Source: Salinisphaera sp963835375 (GTDB lineage Bacteria; Pseudomonadota; Gammaproteobacteria; Nevskiales; Salinisphaeraceae). Taken from it: 64,000 nt of DNA. The stretch is taken from positions 310,001-374,000 of the forward strand of contig CAWIGB010000012.1 of the NCBI GenBank assembly GCA_963835375.1, in the 5' to 3' direction. The notes below the pieces were generated by a model that saw only the letters and a list, made by a program, of their open reading frames with translations, was not told the DNA's origin and did not search any database. Every line of letters starts with the position of its first letter. Position 1 is the stretch's first letter. Shown piece after piece: positions 39,110 through 48,429 of the stretch. A program made the position numbers and the translations under genes.

Positions 39110-39658
39110 TCAGGAACCGTCGTTTTGGGCGGGCTGGATGGTGATGTGCACCCGTTGGTCACTGCCCTGGCCGCGCTCGGCGTGCGTTACGCCGGTGTCG
39201 ATGTTATGCGTGATGACCGGGCCGCGGATCTGGTCGCCGTTGCGGTTGACCACGGCGTCGCCGCGCAGGGTGATCACCGAGCTGGCGTTGCTGTATTCGA
39301 TCTGGTTCGCATGTCCGGTCACGACTTCGTTATCGCTCGAATCGGGCTGCTTGTCGATATGCGCCGGATTGCCGGTGAGCACGGCCTTGATCCGGCGGCG
39401 GTCCTTGAGCCGTGTGACCACGAGCTTGTCGCCGGTCAGCGTCAGCCCGCCGCGGGTCAGGTGCACGTTGCCGGTATAGGTGCTCACGCCCGACTTCTGA
39501 GCGAAATCGGCGTTGTTGGCCTGGATGTTGGTGGGCAACGACTGCGATTTGCCCGAGCCGGCCGCCTGCGCCAGGCCGGGCGTCAGTATCGCTGCGAGTA
39601 TCGCCAGCGCGATCAGCGTCGAATGTGTGACGCCGCGATCAGGGCGTGTAGGTGACAT
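39110..39658 (-). CDS. lptA: LPS transport periplasmic protein LptA
   Basis: Periplasmic bridge protein that passes LPS from LptC to LptD, about 182 residues, intact. It has a signal peptide (STLIALAILAAILTPGLAQA) and OstA-type beta-jellyroll repeats: IQANNADFAQKSGVSTYTGN, LTLTGDKLVVTRL and LRGDAVVNRNGDQIRG. ATG 39658 (or 39664) overlaps the end of lptC by about 20 bp. Confidence 0.93.
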   Translation of the reverse strand: MSPTRPDRGVTHSTLIALAILAAILTPGLAQAAGSGKSQSLPTNIQANNADFAQKSGVSTYTGNVHLTRGGLTLTGDKLVVTRLKDRRRIKAVLTGNPAHIDKQPDSSDNEVVTGHANQIEYSNASSVITLRGDAVVNRNGDQIRGPVITHNIDTGVTHAERGQGSDQRVHITIQPAQNDGS

Positions 39659-40193
39659 GCACATTATTCAGCAGATTCAGCTTGTTCGTATCCAGATTGA
39701 TCCGCATGCCGTCGCCGGTGACCTTCTGCCCCGGCTCGATGGCGGTGGCATGCGCATCCGACTCGACCCGGTTGATCCTGGGCCGCACCCAGGCATGCGA
39801 TGTGGTCACCTTCACCACGTTTCCGTTCTCGCGCGGGTGATGGATGATCACGCCGCCGTAGAGATACAGATCATGTTGGCCGGCCGGGACGCGCCCCTTG
39901 TCGGCATGCAGGTTCCAATAGGTTTTCGTGCCTTTGACGTAGTGTACGTGAATATCGGAAAGCCGAGCCGAGTCGTCGGCAAAGTGCAGTGTTTGCGCGA
40001 CCGTCATGCGATAGGCAAGCGCGCCCTGCGGGGACAGCTGATACACCGTGGCGCCTTGCATGTAGTAGTCGCTGTTGTCAGGCGTGTGGACGGGGCCGGG
40101 CCGGGATGACGAGTGCGTGATCGTCCCCAGCCAGCTGCCGAGCCCGAACAGGGCCACGCAGACAAGTGCCAGTATCGCGCCGATCCGCAGCAC
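39639..40193 (-). CDS. lptC: LPS export protein LptC
   Basis: Bitopic inner-membrane protein, 184 residues, intact. One N-terminal membrane helix (IGAILALVCVALFGLGSWLG) is followed by a periplasmic jellyroll domain (YYMQGATVYQLSPQGALAYR). It connects LptBFG to LptA. It starts with GTG one base after the kdsC stop and overlaps lptA. Confidence 0.9.
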   Translation of the reverse strand: MLRIGAILALVCVALFGLGSWLGTITHSSSRPGPVHTPDNSDYYMQGATVYQLSPQGALAYRMTVAQTLHFADDSARLSDIHVHYVKGTKTYWNLHADKGRVPAGQHDLYLYGGVIIHHPRENGNVVKVTTSHAWVRPRINRVESDAHATAIEPGQKVTGDGMRINLDTNKLNLLNNVHVTYTP

Positions 40194-40194
40194 G

Positions 40195-40719
40195 TCAGGA
40201 CGTCTCCACCGCCGCGATGATCAACTCGCAGGCTTCGCGCACCGCCCCGTGGCCGCCCGGCGCGGCGCTGACCCAGTGCGCGATATCGCGGATCTCGGGC
40301 ACGGCGTCGGCGACCGTGAGGGCGAGCCCGGCTGAACGCATGATGTCGAGATCCGGCAGGTCGTCGCCCATCACCGCGATCTGGTCGTTGGAAAGCGAAC
40401 GCGCCTCGCGTAGCGCAGCCAGTTTGGCGGCCTTGTCGTCGCAGGCCATGTGGATTTCGTTCACGCCGAGATCGGCGAGCCGGGCGGCCACCGGCGGCGA
40501 AGGCCGGCCGCTGATGACCGCGATCTCCACGCCGGCCGCGGCCAGACGCTTGAGTCCCAGGCCGTCGCGGATGTGCATGGTCTTGGTCTCGCCACCGTCC
40601 GGGCCGAGATAGAGCCGGCCATCGGTCATCACGCCGTCGACGTCGAACACCGCCAGCCGTATGGCGGCGGCTCGAAGCGCGGGCGTGAGTGCGTCGTCCG
40701 GTCGATCGAGAAAGGTCAT
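40195..40719 (-). CDS. kdsC: 3-deoxy-D-manno-octulosonate 8-phosphate phosphatase KdsC
   Basis: HAD phosphatase of 174 residues producing Kdo for LPS. HAD motif I is RLAVFDVDGVMTDGRLYLG, motif II AVISGRPSPPVAARL, and motif IV MGDDLPDLDIM. The frame is intact. The ATG overlaps the kdsD stop (ATGA), and lptC follows directly. Confidence 0.95.
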   Translation of the reverse strand: MTFLDRPDDALTPALRAAAIRLAVFDVDGVMTDGRLYLGPDGGETKTMHIRDGLGLKRLAAAGVEIAVISGRPSPPVAARLADLGVNEIHMACDDKAAKLAALREARSLSNDQIAVMGDDLPDLDIMRSAGLALTVADAVPEIRDIAHWVSAAPGGHGAVREACELIIAAVETS

Positions 40720-41693
40720 ATCACACCCGCCCGTAGCAGATCCTGCATGTTGAGTGCGCCGATCGGGCGCGTTTCGATGTCGACGACCATGAGCGCGCCG
40801 CCGCCGATGCGATGGGTTTCCAGCAGTCGCACGGCTTCGGCCGCGAGCATATCCGGATCGACGGTCTTGGGTGCCCGCGTCATGTAGTCGGCGATCACCG
40901 CGCGCTTGATGTCGAGATCGCGATCCAGCGCGCGTCGCAGGTCGCCGTCGGTGAACAGGCCGGTGAGCCGGCCATCGGCATCGACGACGCCGGTCATGCC
41001 CAGCCCCTTGGCGGTCATTTCCAGCAGCGCTTCGCGCATCATGGCGTTTTCGTCGACCAGGGGCAGGGCGTCCCCGGTATGCATCACATCGGCCACGGTG
41101 AGCAGCAGCCGCCGGCCGAGCGAGCCGCCGGGATGGCTGCGCGCGAAATCCTCGGCGGTGAAGTTGCGCGCCTCGAGCAGGGCGATGGCGAGCGCATCGC
41201 CCATGACCAGCGTGGCCGTGGTCGACGAGGTCGGCGCGAGTTCCAGTGGGCAGGCCTCGATCTCGACCGAGACGTCCAGATGCACGTGGGCGCGGGTGGC
41301 GAGCGTCGATTCCGGTTTGCCGGTCATGGCGATCAGCGGCACGCCCAGCCGGCCAAGCAGCGGCAGGATGGTGAGGATCTCGCCGGTCTCGCCCGAGTAG
41401 GACAGGGCGATGACCACATCGTGGGCGGTGATCATGCCGAGATCGCCGTGGCTGGCTTCGCCGGGGTGCACGAAGAACGCCGGCGTGCCGGTCGATGCCA
41501 GGGTGGCCGCCAGCTTGCCCGCGATATGACCGGACTTGCCCATGCCGGTGACGATCACTCGGCCGGTGCAGCGCATCATCAGATCAGCCGCGCGGGCGAA
41601 CTCTCCGTCGATGCGTGCTTCCAGCGCCGCGGCGGCAGCCGCCTCGATGGCAATGGTGCGCCGGCCGGCGGCGATGAGGGTGTCGTTTTCCAT
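40716..41693 (-). CDS. kdsD: D-arabinose 5-phosphate isomerase KdsD
   Basis: First enzyme of Kdo synthesis, 325 residues, intact. The SIS domain reads VIVTGMGKSGHIAGKLAATL, FVHPGEASHGDLGMI and SYSGETGEILTILPLL. Two CBS domains follow (TVADVMHTGDALPLV, IADYMTRAPKTVDPD). ATG 41693 is preferred; ATG 41702 is an in-frame alternative. It heads the minus-strand array that runs to mgtE and is divergent from the ABC exporter. Confidence 0.95.
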   Translation of the reverse strand: MENDTLIAAGRRTIAIEAAAAAALEARIDGEFARAADLMMRCTGRVIVTGMGKSGHIAGKLAATLASTGTPAFFVHPGEASHGDLGMITAHDVVIALSYSGETGEILTILPLLGRLGVPLIAMTGKPESTLATRAHVHLDVSVEIEACPLELAPTSSTTATLVMGDALAIALLEARNFTAEDFARSHPGGSLGRRLLLTVADVMHTGDALPLVDENAMMREALLEMTAKGLGMTGVVDADGRLTGLFTDGDLRRALDRDLDIKRAVIADYMTRAPKTVDPDMLAAEAVRLLETHRIGGGALMVVDIETRPIGALNMQDLLRAGVI

Positions 41694-41757
41694 GAGCGCC
41701 ATTCTATCGCAGGCGCGACAAGGCTCGGTCAACGGATCACCTTGCGCGCGTTTGAGG

Positions 41758-41786
41758 TTGGGGCGTCGTGACGCGGGGCGTATACT
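41758..41786 (+). promoter_or_regulatory. Putative sigma70 promoter of the yadG-yadH-ibaG-murA-his unit
   Basis: TTGGGG (41758-41763), a 17-bp spacer and TATACT (41781-41786), 32 bp before the yadG start. The -10 box is strong. Confidence 0.55.
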
Positions 41787-41817
41787 GCGCCGTCTTGCTC
41801 CGACCCAATCCCATATC

Positions 41818-42750
41818 ATGACCGATACGGCGATATCCTTTCGGGATGTCCAGAAGCGTTATGCGACCACGCATGCGCTCAAGGGCGTGTCCTTCGATAT
41901 CCGGCGCGGCGAATACTTCGGCCTGCTCGGGCCGAACGGCGCCGGCAAATCCACGTTGATTTCCATCACCGCCGGGCTGGCCCAGGCCACTTCGGGTTCG
42001 GTGGCCGTGCTCGGCCACGATGTCGTGTCCGACTACCGCGCGGCACGCCGTGCGCTCGGTGTCGTGCCGCAGGAGCTGGTCTACGATCCGTTCTTCTCGG
42101 TGCGCGAGATGCTGCGTCTGCAGGCGGGCTACCAGGGCTGCGGCAAGGAGGTCTGGCCCTGGATCGACGAGCTGCTCGAGCGCCTCGAGCTCGAGGACAA
42201 GAGCGCGAATTCGATCCGTCAGCTGTCCGGCGGCATGAAGCGCCGCGTGCTGATCGCCCAGGCGCTGGTGCACAAGCCCGAAGTGGTGATCCTCGACGAG
42301 CCGACCGCCGGCGTGGACGTCGAACTGCGCCGCACGCTGTGGAAGTTCACCCGCGAGCTGAATCAGGCCGGCCACACCATCGTGCTGACCACGCATTACC
42401 TGGAAGAGGCCGAGGAGCTGTGCGATCGCATCGCCATCCTCAACCACGGCGAGCTGCAGGTGCTGGAAGACAAGGAGGCGCTGCTGGATCGTCATCCCTA
42501 CCGCTTCCTGTCGCTCGAGTTGACCGGCGAGGGCAGTGCGCTGCCGGCCGAGGTCGAGCGACTGGTCGAGGAACGCCGCGGCGATACGCTCGATCTGAAG
42601 CTCAAGCAGGGCGAGGACTTCATCGGCGACGTGATCGAGGGCATCCGCGGTGCGGGCTATCGCATCACCGACGTGCATACCCGCGAGCCGTCGCTGGAGA
42701 ACATCTTCGTTGAGCTGACCATGGACTCGGAAGACGAGGTGTCCGCATGA
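41818..42750 (+). CDS. yadG: ABC-2 type transporter ATPase (YadG-like)
   Basis: 310 residues, intact. Walker A is GLLGPNGAGKSTLISITAGL, signature IRQLSGGMKRRVLIAQALVH, Walker B VVILDEPTAGVDVEL, H-loop VLTTHYLEEAEELCDRIAIL. A C-terminal domain of about 80 residues follows. It pairs with the permease gene that starts inside its stop codon (ATGA). The substrate is unknown; an envelope lipid or polysaccharide would suit the locus, but this is inference. Confidence 0.9.
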   Translation: MTDTAISFRDVQKRYATTHALKGVSFDIRRGEYFGLLGPNGAGKSTLISITAGLAQATSGSVAVLGHDVVSDYRAARRALGVVPQELVYDPFFSVREMLRLQAGYQGCGKEVWPWIDELLERLELEDKSANSIRQLSGGMKRRVLIAQALVHKPEVVILDEPTAGVDVELRRTLWKFTRELNQAGHTIVLTTHYLEEAEELCDRIAILNHGELQVLEDKEALLDRHPYRFLSLELTGEGSALPAEVERLVEERRGDTLDLKLKQGEDFIGDVIEGIRGAGYRITDVHTREPSLENIFVELTMDSEDEVSA

Positions 42751-43503
42751 ACTGGCGCGGCTGCTACACCCTGTTCGTCAAGGAAGTCCGGCGCTTCTAC
42801 AGCGTGATCCTCCAGACCGTGGGCGCGCCGGTGATCACGGCACTCCTGTATATGGTGGTGTTCGGACAGGTCCTGGCCGGCCAGAGCATCGAGGGCGTGC
42901 GCGCGGTCGAGTTTCTGGTGCCGGGGCTGATGATGATGAGCATCATCCAGAACTCGTTCGCCAATACCTCATCGTCGATCACCCAGTCCAAGATTATGGG
43001 CAACCTGGTGTTTCTGCTGATGACGCCATTGTCGGCCTTCGAGATCTATCTGGCTTATATCGTCGCCTCGCTGGTGCGCGCGTTGATCGTGGCGACGGTG
43101 CTGTACGTCGTCACCCAGTTCTTCGTGCATGTGCCGATCCACGAGCCGTTGTTGATGTTGGCGATGCTGGTCTTTTCCGGTGGCACGCTGGCGGTGATGG
43201 GGCTGATTGCCGGTATCGTCGCGAGCAAGTTCGATCATCTGGCGGCATTCCAGAATTTCTTCATTCTCCCGATGAGTTTTCTCTCGGGCGTGTTCTATTC
43301 GATTCATAATCTGCCGCCGTTCTGGCAGCACGCGTCGTACTTCAATCCGTTCTTCTACATGATCGACGGGTTCCGGCACGGCTTCTTCGGGGTTGGCGAC
43401 GCCAATCCGCTGCGTCAGCGTGGTCGTCGCGGCGGCGTTCTTTTCTATGGTGTCGGCGATCGCCATCACCATGCTCGCCCGCGGTTACAAGATCCGCGGT
43501 TAA
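42747..43503 (+). CDS. yadH: ABC-2 type transporter permease (YadH-like, frameshifted near 3' end)
   Basis: About 251 residues with six membrane segments, e.g. VGAPVITALLYMVVFGQVLA and GGTLAVMGLIAGIVASKF, and the ABC-2 motif NFFILPMSFLSGVFYSIHNL with FNPFFYMIDGFRHGFFG. An extra base near 43414 hides the true end SVVVAAAFFSMVSAIAITML plus ARGYKIRG, which stops at 43503. Confidence 0.9.
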
Positions 43504-43567
43504 TCGCATGCTCGGACGAGCATTTCAGCGTGCTAGCATCTTGCGCCAGTTATAGGAGGCCAGAGTG

Positions 43568-43810
43568 ATGTACAGCCCAGACGCCATACGCGAACTCATC
43601 GAAGCCGGACTGCCGGATGCCGACGTTCAGGTCGTCGGCGACGACGGTACGCACTTCGCCGCCCGCGTGATCAGCCCCAGCTTTGCCGGCAAGGGCATCG
43701 TGGAACAGCATCGCATGGTGTACGCCACGCTCGGCGAGCGCATGGGGGAGGAAATTCATGCGCTGTCGCTCAAGACCCTGACGCCGGAACAGGCCGGCAC
43801 CGCGTCTTAA
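43568..43810 (+). CDS. ibaG: BolA-family protein IbaG
   Basis: About 80 residues, intact. The BolA fold shows in IRELIEAGLPDADVQVVGDD, GTHFAARVISPSFAGK and the conserved VEQHRMVYATLGERMG, where His may help bind an Fe-S cluster with a monothiol glutaredoxin. GGAGG precedes the start. It lies immediately before murA, as in many gammaproteobacteria. Confidence 0.92.
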   Translation: MYSPDAIRELIEAGLPDADVQVVGDDGTHFAARVISPSFAGKGIVEQHRMVYATLGERMGEEIHALSLKTLTPEQAGTAS

Positions 43811-43824
43811 CGGCGGGGCAAGCG

Positions 43825-45119
43825 ATGGATCTTCTGCGTATCGAGGGTGGGCCGCCTCTGAACGGCACCGTGCGCGCCTCGGGTGCGAAAAACGCCACGC
43901 TGCCGATCATGACGGCCGCGCTGCTGATCGACGACCCGCTGTTCATCGAGAACGTGCCGCATCTCGAGGATGTGACCACGACCAATGTGCTGCTGGCGCA
44001 TATGGGGGTGTCGGTGACCGTCGGCGACTACATGGTGGTCGAGGCCGATGCCTCGACCATCACGTCGTGCCTGGCGCCGTACGATCTGGTCAAGACGATG
44101 CGGGCCTCGATTCTCGTGCTCGGGCCGCTGCTGGCCAAGCGCGGCGAGGCCGAAGTCTCGCTGCCGGGCGGTTGCGCGATCGGCGCGCGTCCGGTGGATA
44201 TTCATCTGCGCGGGCTGCAGGCCATGGGCGCCGAGATCCGCGTCGAGTCCGGCTATGTCAAGGCGAAATGCAGCCGCCTCAAGGGCGCGCATATCGCCAT
44301 GGACACGGTGACCGTAACCGGTACCGAGAACCTGATGATGGCGGCCACGCTGGCCGACGGGCGTGACCGTGCTGGAAAATGCCGCCCGCGAGCCGGAGGT
44401 GGTCGATCTGGCGAATTGTCTGATCGCCATGGGCGCCGACATCGAAGGCGCCGGTACGTCGACCATCACCGTCCGGGGCAAGCAGAAGCTGCATGGCGCG
44501 ACCCATCGGGTGGTGCCCGATCGTATCGAGACCGGTACCTTTCTGGTCGCGGGTGCGGCCAGCCGCGGCAAGGTCACGCGTCACGCATACCGATCCGCAT
44601 TTGATCGACACCGTCCTCGCCAAGCTGGCCGACGCCGGCGCTGAAGTGACGCAGGGCGAGGACTGGGTGAGCGTGGACATGCACGGCAAGCGGCCGAAGC
44701 CGGTCGACGTGCGCACCGCGCCGCACCCGGGTTTTCCGACCGACATGCAGGCCCAGTTCTGTGTGCTCAACGCGGTCGCCGACGGCGTCGGCATGGTCAC
44801 CGAGACCGTGTTCGAGAATCGCTTCATGCATGTCTCGGAGCTGGAGCGCATGGGCGCAAAGATTCGTCAGGAAGGCCATACGGTCCGCGTGACCGGGGTG
44901 AACAAGCTCACCGGCGCGCCGGTCATGGCGACCGATCTGCGAGCCTCGGCTTCGCTGGTTATCGCCGGGCTGATCGCCGAGGGCACGACCGAAGTCCGTC
45001 GCATCTATCACATCGATCGCGGCTACGAGTGCATCGAGGAAAAGATGGCCCAGCTCGGCGGCACGATCCAGCGCGTGCCCGATCATGCGCCTGTGACCGC
45101 GAAAGAGGTGGCGGTATGA
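43825..45119 (+). CDS. murA: UDP-N-acetylglucosamine 1-carboxyvinyltransferase MurA (frameshifted twice)
   Basis: First committed step of peptidoglycan synthesis, about 430 residues after repair. N-terminal GTVRASGAKNATLPIMTAAL, then the active-site Cys in SLPGGCAIGARPVDIHLRGL, the target of fosfomycin in this family. Later parts are VLENAAREPEVVDLANCL and HPGFPTDMQAQFCVLNAVA. Extra bases lie near 44360 (GGG run before VTVLENAA) and 44581 (before HTDPHLID). The stop overlaps the hisG ATG. Confidence 0.95.
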
Positions 45120-45775
45120 GCAGCGTCGATCCGGATATGGTCACGCTGGCCTTGTCCAAGGGCCGGATTCTGGAGGATACGTTGCCCGTGCTGGCAGCGG
45201 CCGGCATCGAGCCGGAGGTCGATCCCGGAGCATCGCGCAAGCTCGTGTTCGAGACCAATAAGCCCGGGCTGCGGCTGCTCGTGATCCGGGCATCGGACGT
45301 GCCGACCTTCGTGTCCCATGGCGCCGCCGACGTGGGCGTGGCGGGCAAGGATGTGCTGATCGAACATGGCGGCTCCGATCTCTACGAACCGCTGGATCTG
45401 GGTATCGCCACCTGCCGCTTGATGACGGCCGGTCTGCCCGGCGCCATGGATGCCGCGAGCCATCGTCCGTTGCGGGTGGCCACCAAGTATGTGGAGACGA
45501 CCCGCGCCCACTTCGCGCAGATCGGTCGTCAGGTCGAGATCATCAAGCTGTATGGTTCGATGGAACTGGCGCCGCTAGTCGGGCTGGCCGACGTGATCGT
45601 CGATCTCGTCGATACCGGCAATACGTTGCGGGCCAACGGTCTCGAGCCGTTCGAGGTGCTCGAGCAGATCAGCGCGCGTCTGGTTGTGAACAAGGCTGCG
45701 CAGAAGATGAAACACGCCGCGATCAGCGAACTGGTCGAGCTGTTCGGCCGGGGTGCTGCGGGGCAGGCGTCGTGA
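45116..45775 (+). CDS. hisG: ATP phosphoribosyltransferase, short form
   Basis: First enzyme of histidine synthesis, 219 residues, intact. It contains LALSKGRILEDTLPVLAAAG, ASDVPTFVSHGAADVGVAGK and the PRPP loop VDLVDTGNTLRANGL. The regulatory C-terminal domain of the long form is absent. Short-form HisG works with HisZ, which is not in the window. ATGA overlap with murA and GTGA overlap with hisD imply coupled translation. Confidence 0.95.
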   Translation: MSSVDPDMVTLALSKGRILEDTLPVLAAAGIEPEVDPGASRKLVFETNKPGLRLLVIRASDVPTFVSHGAADVGVAGKDVLIEHGGSDLYEPLDLGIATCRLMTAGLPGAMDAASHRPLRVATKYVETTRAHFAQIGRQVEIIKLYGSMELAPLVGLADVIVDLVDTGNTLRANGLEPFEVLEQISARLVVNKAAQKMKHAAISELVELFGRGAAGQAS

Positions 45776-47083
45776 GTCTGCGTCGACTGAACACCACCGC
45801 CGCGGCATTCCAGACTGAATTCGCGGCACTCATCGATCGCGACAGCCCGGCCCAGACCGAGATCGATGCACGGGTGGCCGAAATCATCGCCGATGTGCGC
45901 CGGCGCGGTGACGAGGCCGTGCTCGAATACACCCGAGAGCTCGATCGGCGTCCCGGCGTCGAGTTCGATGCGCTGGAAATCCCGCAGGCGCGCATGGCAC
46001 GGGCGCGCGCCGACCTGAATGCCGACGACCGGCAAGCACTGGAAGCGGCGGCCGAGCGCATCGCCGCGTTCGCGGAATCGCAGAAAATCGCGCCGGTGCG
46101 CTATCGCGACGATGATGGCAACGAGCTCGGCCAGATCGTGCGGCCGATCGAGCGGGCCGGTGTTTATGCGCCGGGTGGCAAGGCGGCTTATCCCTCCAGT
46201 GTCCTGATGAACACGGTGCCGGCGAAGGTCGCCGGCGTATCCGAGGTCGTGCTGGTCTCGCCGGCGCCCGAGGGGGGGGTGAATGAATGGGTACTGGCCG
46301 CGGCGGCGGTCGCCGGCGTCGACCGGTTCTTCACCATCGGCGGCGCGCAGGCTGTGGCGGCGCTGGCCTATGGCACGGCGCGTATTCCTGAAGTGGACAA
46401 GATCGTCGGGCCGGGCAATGCCTACGTTGCCTCGGCGAAGCGCCAGGTGTTCGGGCGCGTCGGCATCGAATCGGTCGCGGGCCCGTCGGAGGTGCTGATC
46501 GTGGCCGACGGCACCGGCAATCCCGAGTGGGCGGCGCTGGACCTGTTCGCCCAGGCCGAACACGACGAGATGGCGCGCGCGATTCTGGTCAGCCCGGACG
46601 CCGATTATCTGGCCGCGGTGGATGCGGCGGTCGAGCGCCTGATCGACGAGCAGCCGCGCGCGGCGATCATCCGGGCCGCGCTCGACCAGCACGGCGCCCT
46701 GATTCTCTGCGCCGATCTCGACGAGGCGCTCGGCCTGGTCAACGCCATTGCGCCGGAGCATCTGGAGCTCGCCGTGGACGACCCGGAGTCGCTGCTGGAT
46801 GGCATCCGTCATGCCGGCGCGATCTTCATGGGACATCGTACCCCGGAAGCGTTCGGCGACTACTGCGCCGGACCGAATCACGTCTTGCCGACCGGGCGTA
46901 CGGCGCGCTTCTCGTCGGCCCTCGGGCGCCTATGATTTCCAGAAGCGAATCTCGCTGGTCGCGGCCAGCGAAGCCGGGGCCCGGCGCCTCGCGCCGATTG
47001 CCGTACGGCTGGCCGAAGGCGAAGGGCTGTACGCACATGCCGCCTCGGCAGCGGCGCGGGCCGAAGAGCCGGACACGGATTGA
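45772..47083 (+). CDS. hisD: Histidinol dehydrogenase (frameshifted near 3' end)
   Basis: Last two oxidation steps of histidine synthesis, about 436 residues. It contains ERAGVYAPGGKAAYPSSVLM, IGGAQAVAALAYGT, KIVGPGNAYVASAKRQVFG, AGPSEVLIVAD and the zinc-binding DLFAQAEHDEMARAILVSP. An extra base near 46919 gives a false stop after TARFSSALGRL; the true frame goes on SGAYDFQKRISLVAASEAGA to 47083. The GTG start overlaps the hisG stop. Confidence 0.95.
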
Positions 47084-47178
47084 GCGGCATGTCCGGCGCG
47101 TGCGAACCGTACGTTCCGGGCTGTTCAGAATACGCGATATGGCGGCGATCGGCCGCGTTCGGGCCGGCTCCGGCGTGC

Positions 47179-47184
47179 TATAGT
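47179..47184 (+). promoter_or_regulatory. Putative -10 box of the sspAB promoter
   Basis: TATAGT lies 87 bp before the sspA start in the hisD-sspA spacer (47084-47270). No good -35 box is visible at the proper distance. Confidence 0.35.
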
Positions 47185-47270
47185 CAGCGGACGATCACAG
47201 GCATCCGCGCGATTGCTCGCGCGCGGGGCTGGCGTCCTGCCGCTCCGCCGGTGTCGAACAGGAAACAAGT

Positions 47271-47900
47271 ATGGCCCGTCGTTCCTCGATTACTCTCTAC
47301 AGCCATCCCAGCTCGGTTCACAGTCATCGCGTGCGCCTGGTCATGGCCGAAAAGGGCGTGGCGAACTATGACGTGGTCGAGCTGCGCGAGGACGAGCAGA
47401 GCGAGGATCTGATCGATCTCAACCCGTACAACACCGTGCCGACACTGGTCGATCGCGAGCTGGTGGTCTACGATCCGCGGATCATCGTCGAATACATCGA
47501 CGAACGTTATCCGCATCCGCCGCTGATGCCGGTGGACCCGGTGTTGCGGGCCCAGTATCGACTGGCGATCTTCCGCATGGAATCCGATCTCTACGATCTC
47601 TGTGAGGATCTGGAGGGCACGCCGGCGGTGGCCCGCAAGGCACGGGCCCGCATGACCGAACTGCTGACCACCCTGGCCGCCGAATTCGCGCCCAAGCATT
47701 ACATCGGCGAGGAGTTCTCGCTCTTGGATTGCACGCTGGCGCCCATATTGTGGCGATTGGATCATTATCAGGTGAGCCTGCCGGCCAAGCACGGCGAGCG
47801 GCTCGGACAGTATGCCGCGCGATTGTTCGCGCGCCCGGCCTTCGAGGCCAGTCTGTCCGCCGAGGAAGCCGACATGCGGCCGGCGCTGGCGGCTCACTGA
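47271..47900 (+). CDS. sspA: Stringent starvation protein A
   Basis: RNA polymerase-associated GST-fold protein, 209 residues, intact. The thioredoxin-like N-domain has ITLYSHPSSVHSHRVRLVMA and LNPYNTVPTLVDRELVVYDP. The C-terminal helical domain includes FSLLDCTLAPILWRLDHY. The GST Cys/Ser is not positioned for glutathione chemistry. sspB follows by 25 bp, the usual pair. Confidence 0.95.
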   Translation: MARRSSITLYSHPSSVHSHRVRLVMAEKGVANYDVVELREDEQSEDLIDLNPYNTVPTLVDRELVVYDPRIIVEYIDERYPHPPLMPVDPVLRAQYRLAIFRMESDLYDLCEDLEGTPAVARKARARMTELLTTLAAEFAPKHYIGEEFSLLDCTLAPILWRLDHYQVSLPAKHGERLGQYAARLFARPAFEASLSAEEADMRPALAAH

Positions 47901-47925
47901 ACGAACGAAGACGAGGCGAAAGCCG

Positions 47926-48387
47926 ATGGCCGAACTGACTTCGCGACGCCCCTATCTCATCCGGGCGCTCTACGACTGGGTGCTCGACAACGACCTGACG
48001 CCGCATCTGCTGGTGGCTGCCGATGCCCATGGTGTCGACGTGCCGCGCCAGTTCGTGACCGACGACGGCAAGATCACCATCAATATCAGCCCGAGCGCGG
48101 TCCGGGGCCTGGCACTGGAAAACCAGTTGATCAGCTTCTCTGCCCGGTTTTCCGGCTCGAGTTACAACATCGCCGTGCCGCCGGGCGCAGTGCTTGCGCT
48201 ATATGCCCGTGAGAACGGCGAGGGCATGCTGTTCGGCGAGGTCGAGAACACCGAGACCGCCAGCGAGGAAACCATCGCCGGTGAGGCGCAGGGAGCGACC
48301 GAGGCCGACCACGACGCGGGCGACGGCAATGACGGCGATGACACGCCGGCACGCAAGAAGCACCCGCATCTCAAGGTCGTGAAATAG
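47926..48387 (+). CDS. sspB: ClpXP adaptor SspB
   Basis: Delivers ssrA-tagged proteins to ClpXP, 153 residues, intact. The N-domain begins SRRPYLIRALYDWVLDNDLT and contains TINISPSAVRGLALENQLIS and FGGSS-like RFSGSSYNIAVPPGAVLALY. A flexible acidic linker leads to the ClpX-binding tail KKHPHLKVVK. Confidence 0.95.
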   Translation: MAELTSRRPYLIRALYDWVLDNDLTPHLLVAADAHGVDVPRQFVTDDGKITINISPSAVRGLALENQLISFSARFSGSSYNIAVPPGAVLALYARENGEGMLFGEVENTETASEETIAGEAQGATEADHDAGDGNDGDDTPARKKHPHLKVVK

Positions 48388-48429
48388 CGCGCGACGGCCT
48401 GCGGCTTCCCTCGCGGCGCGACTGGTCTG

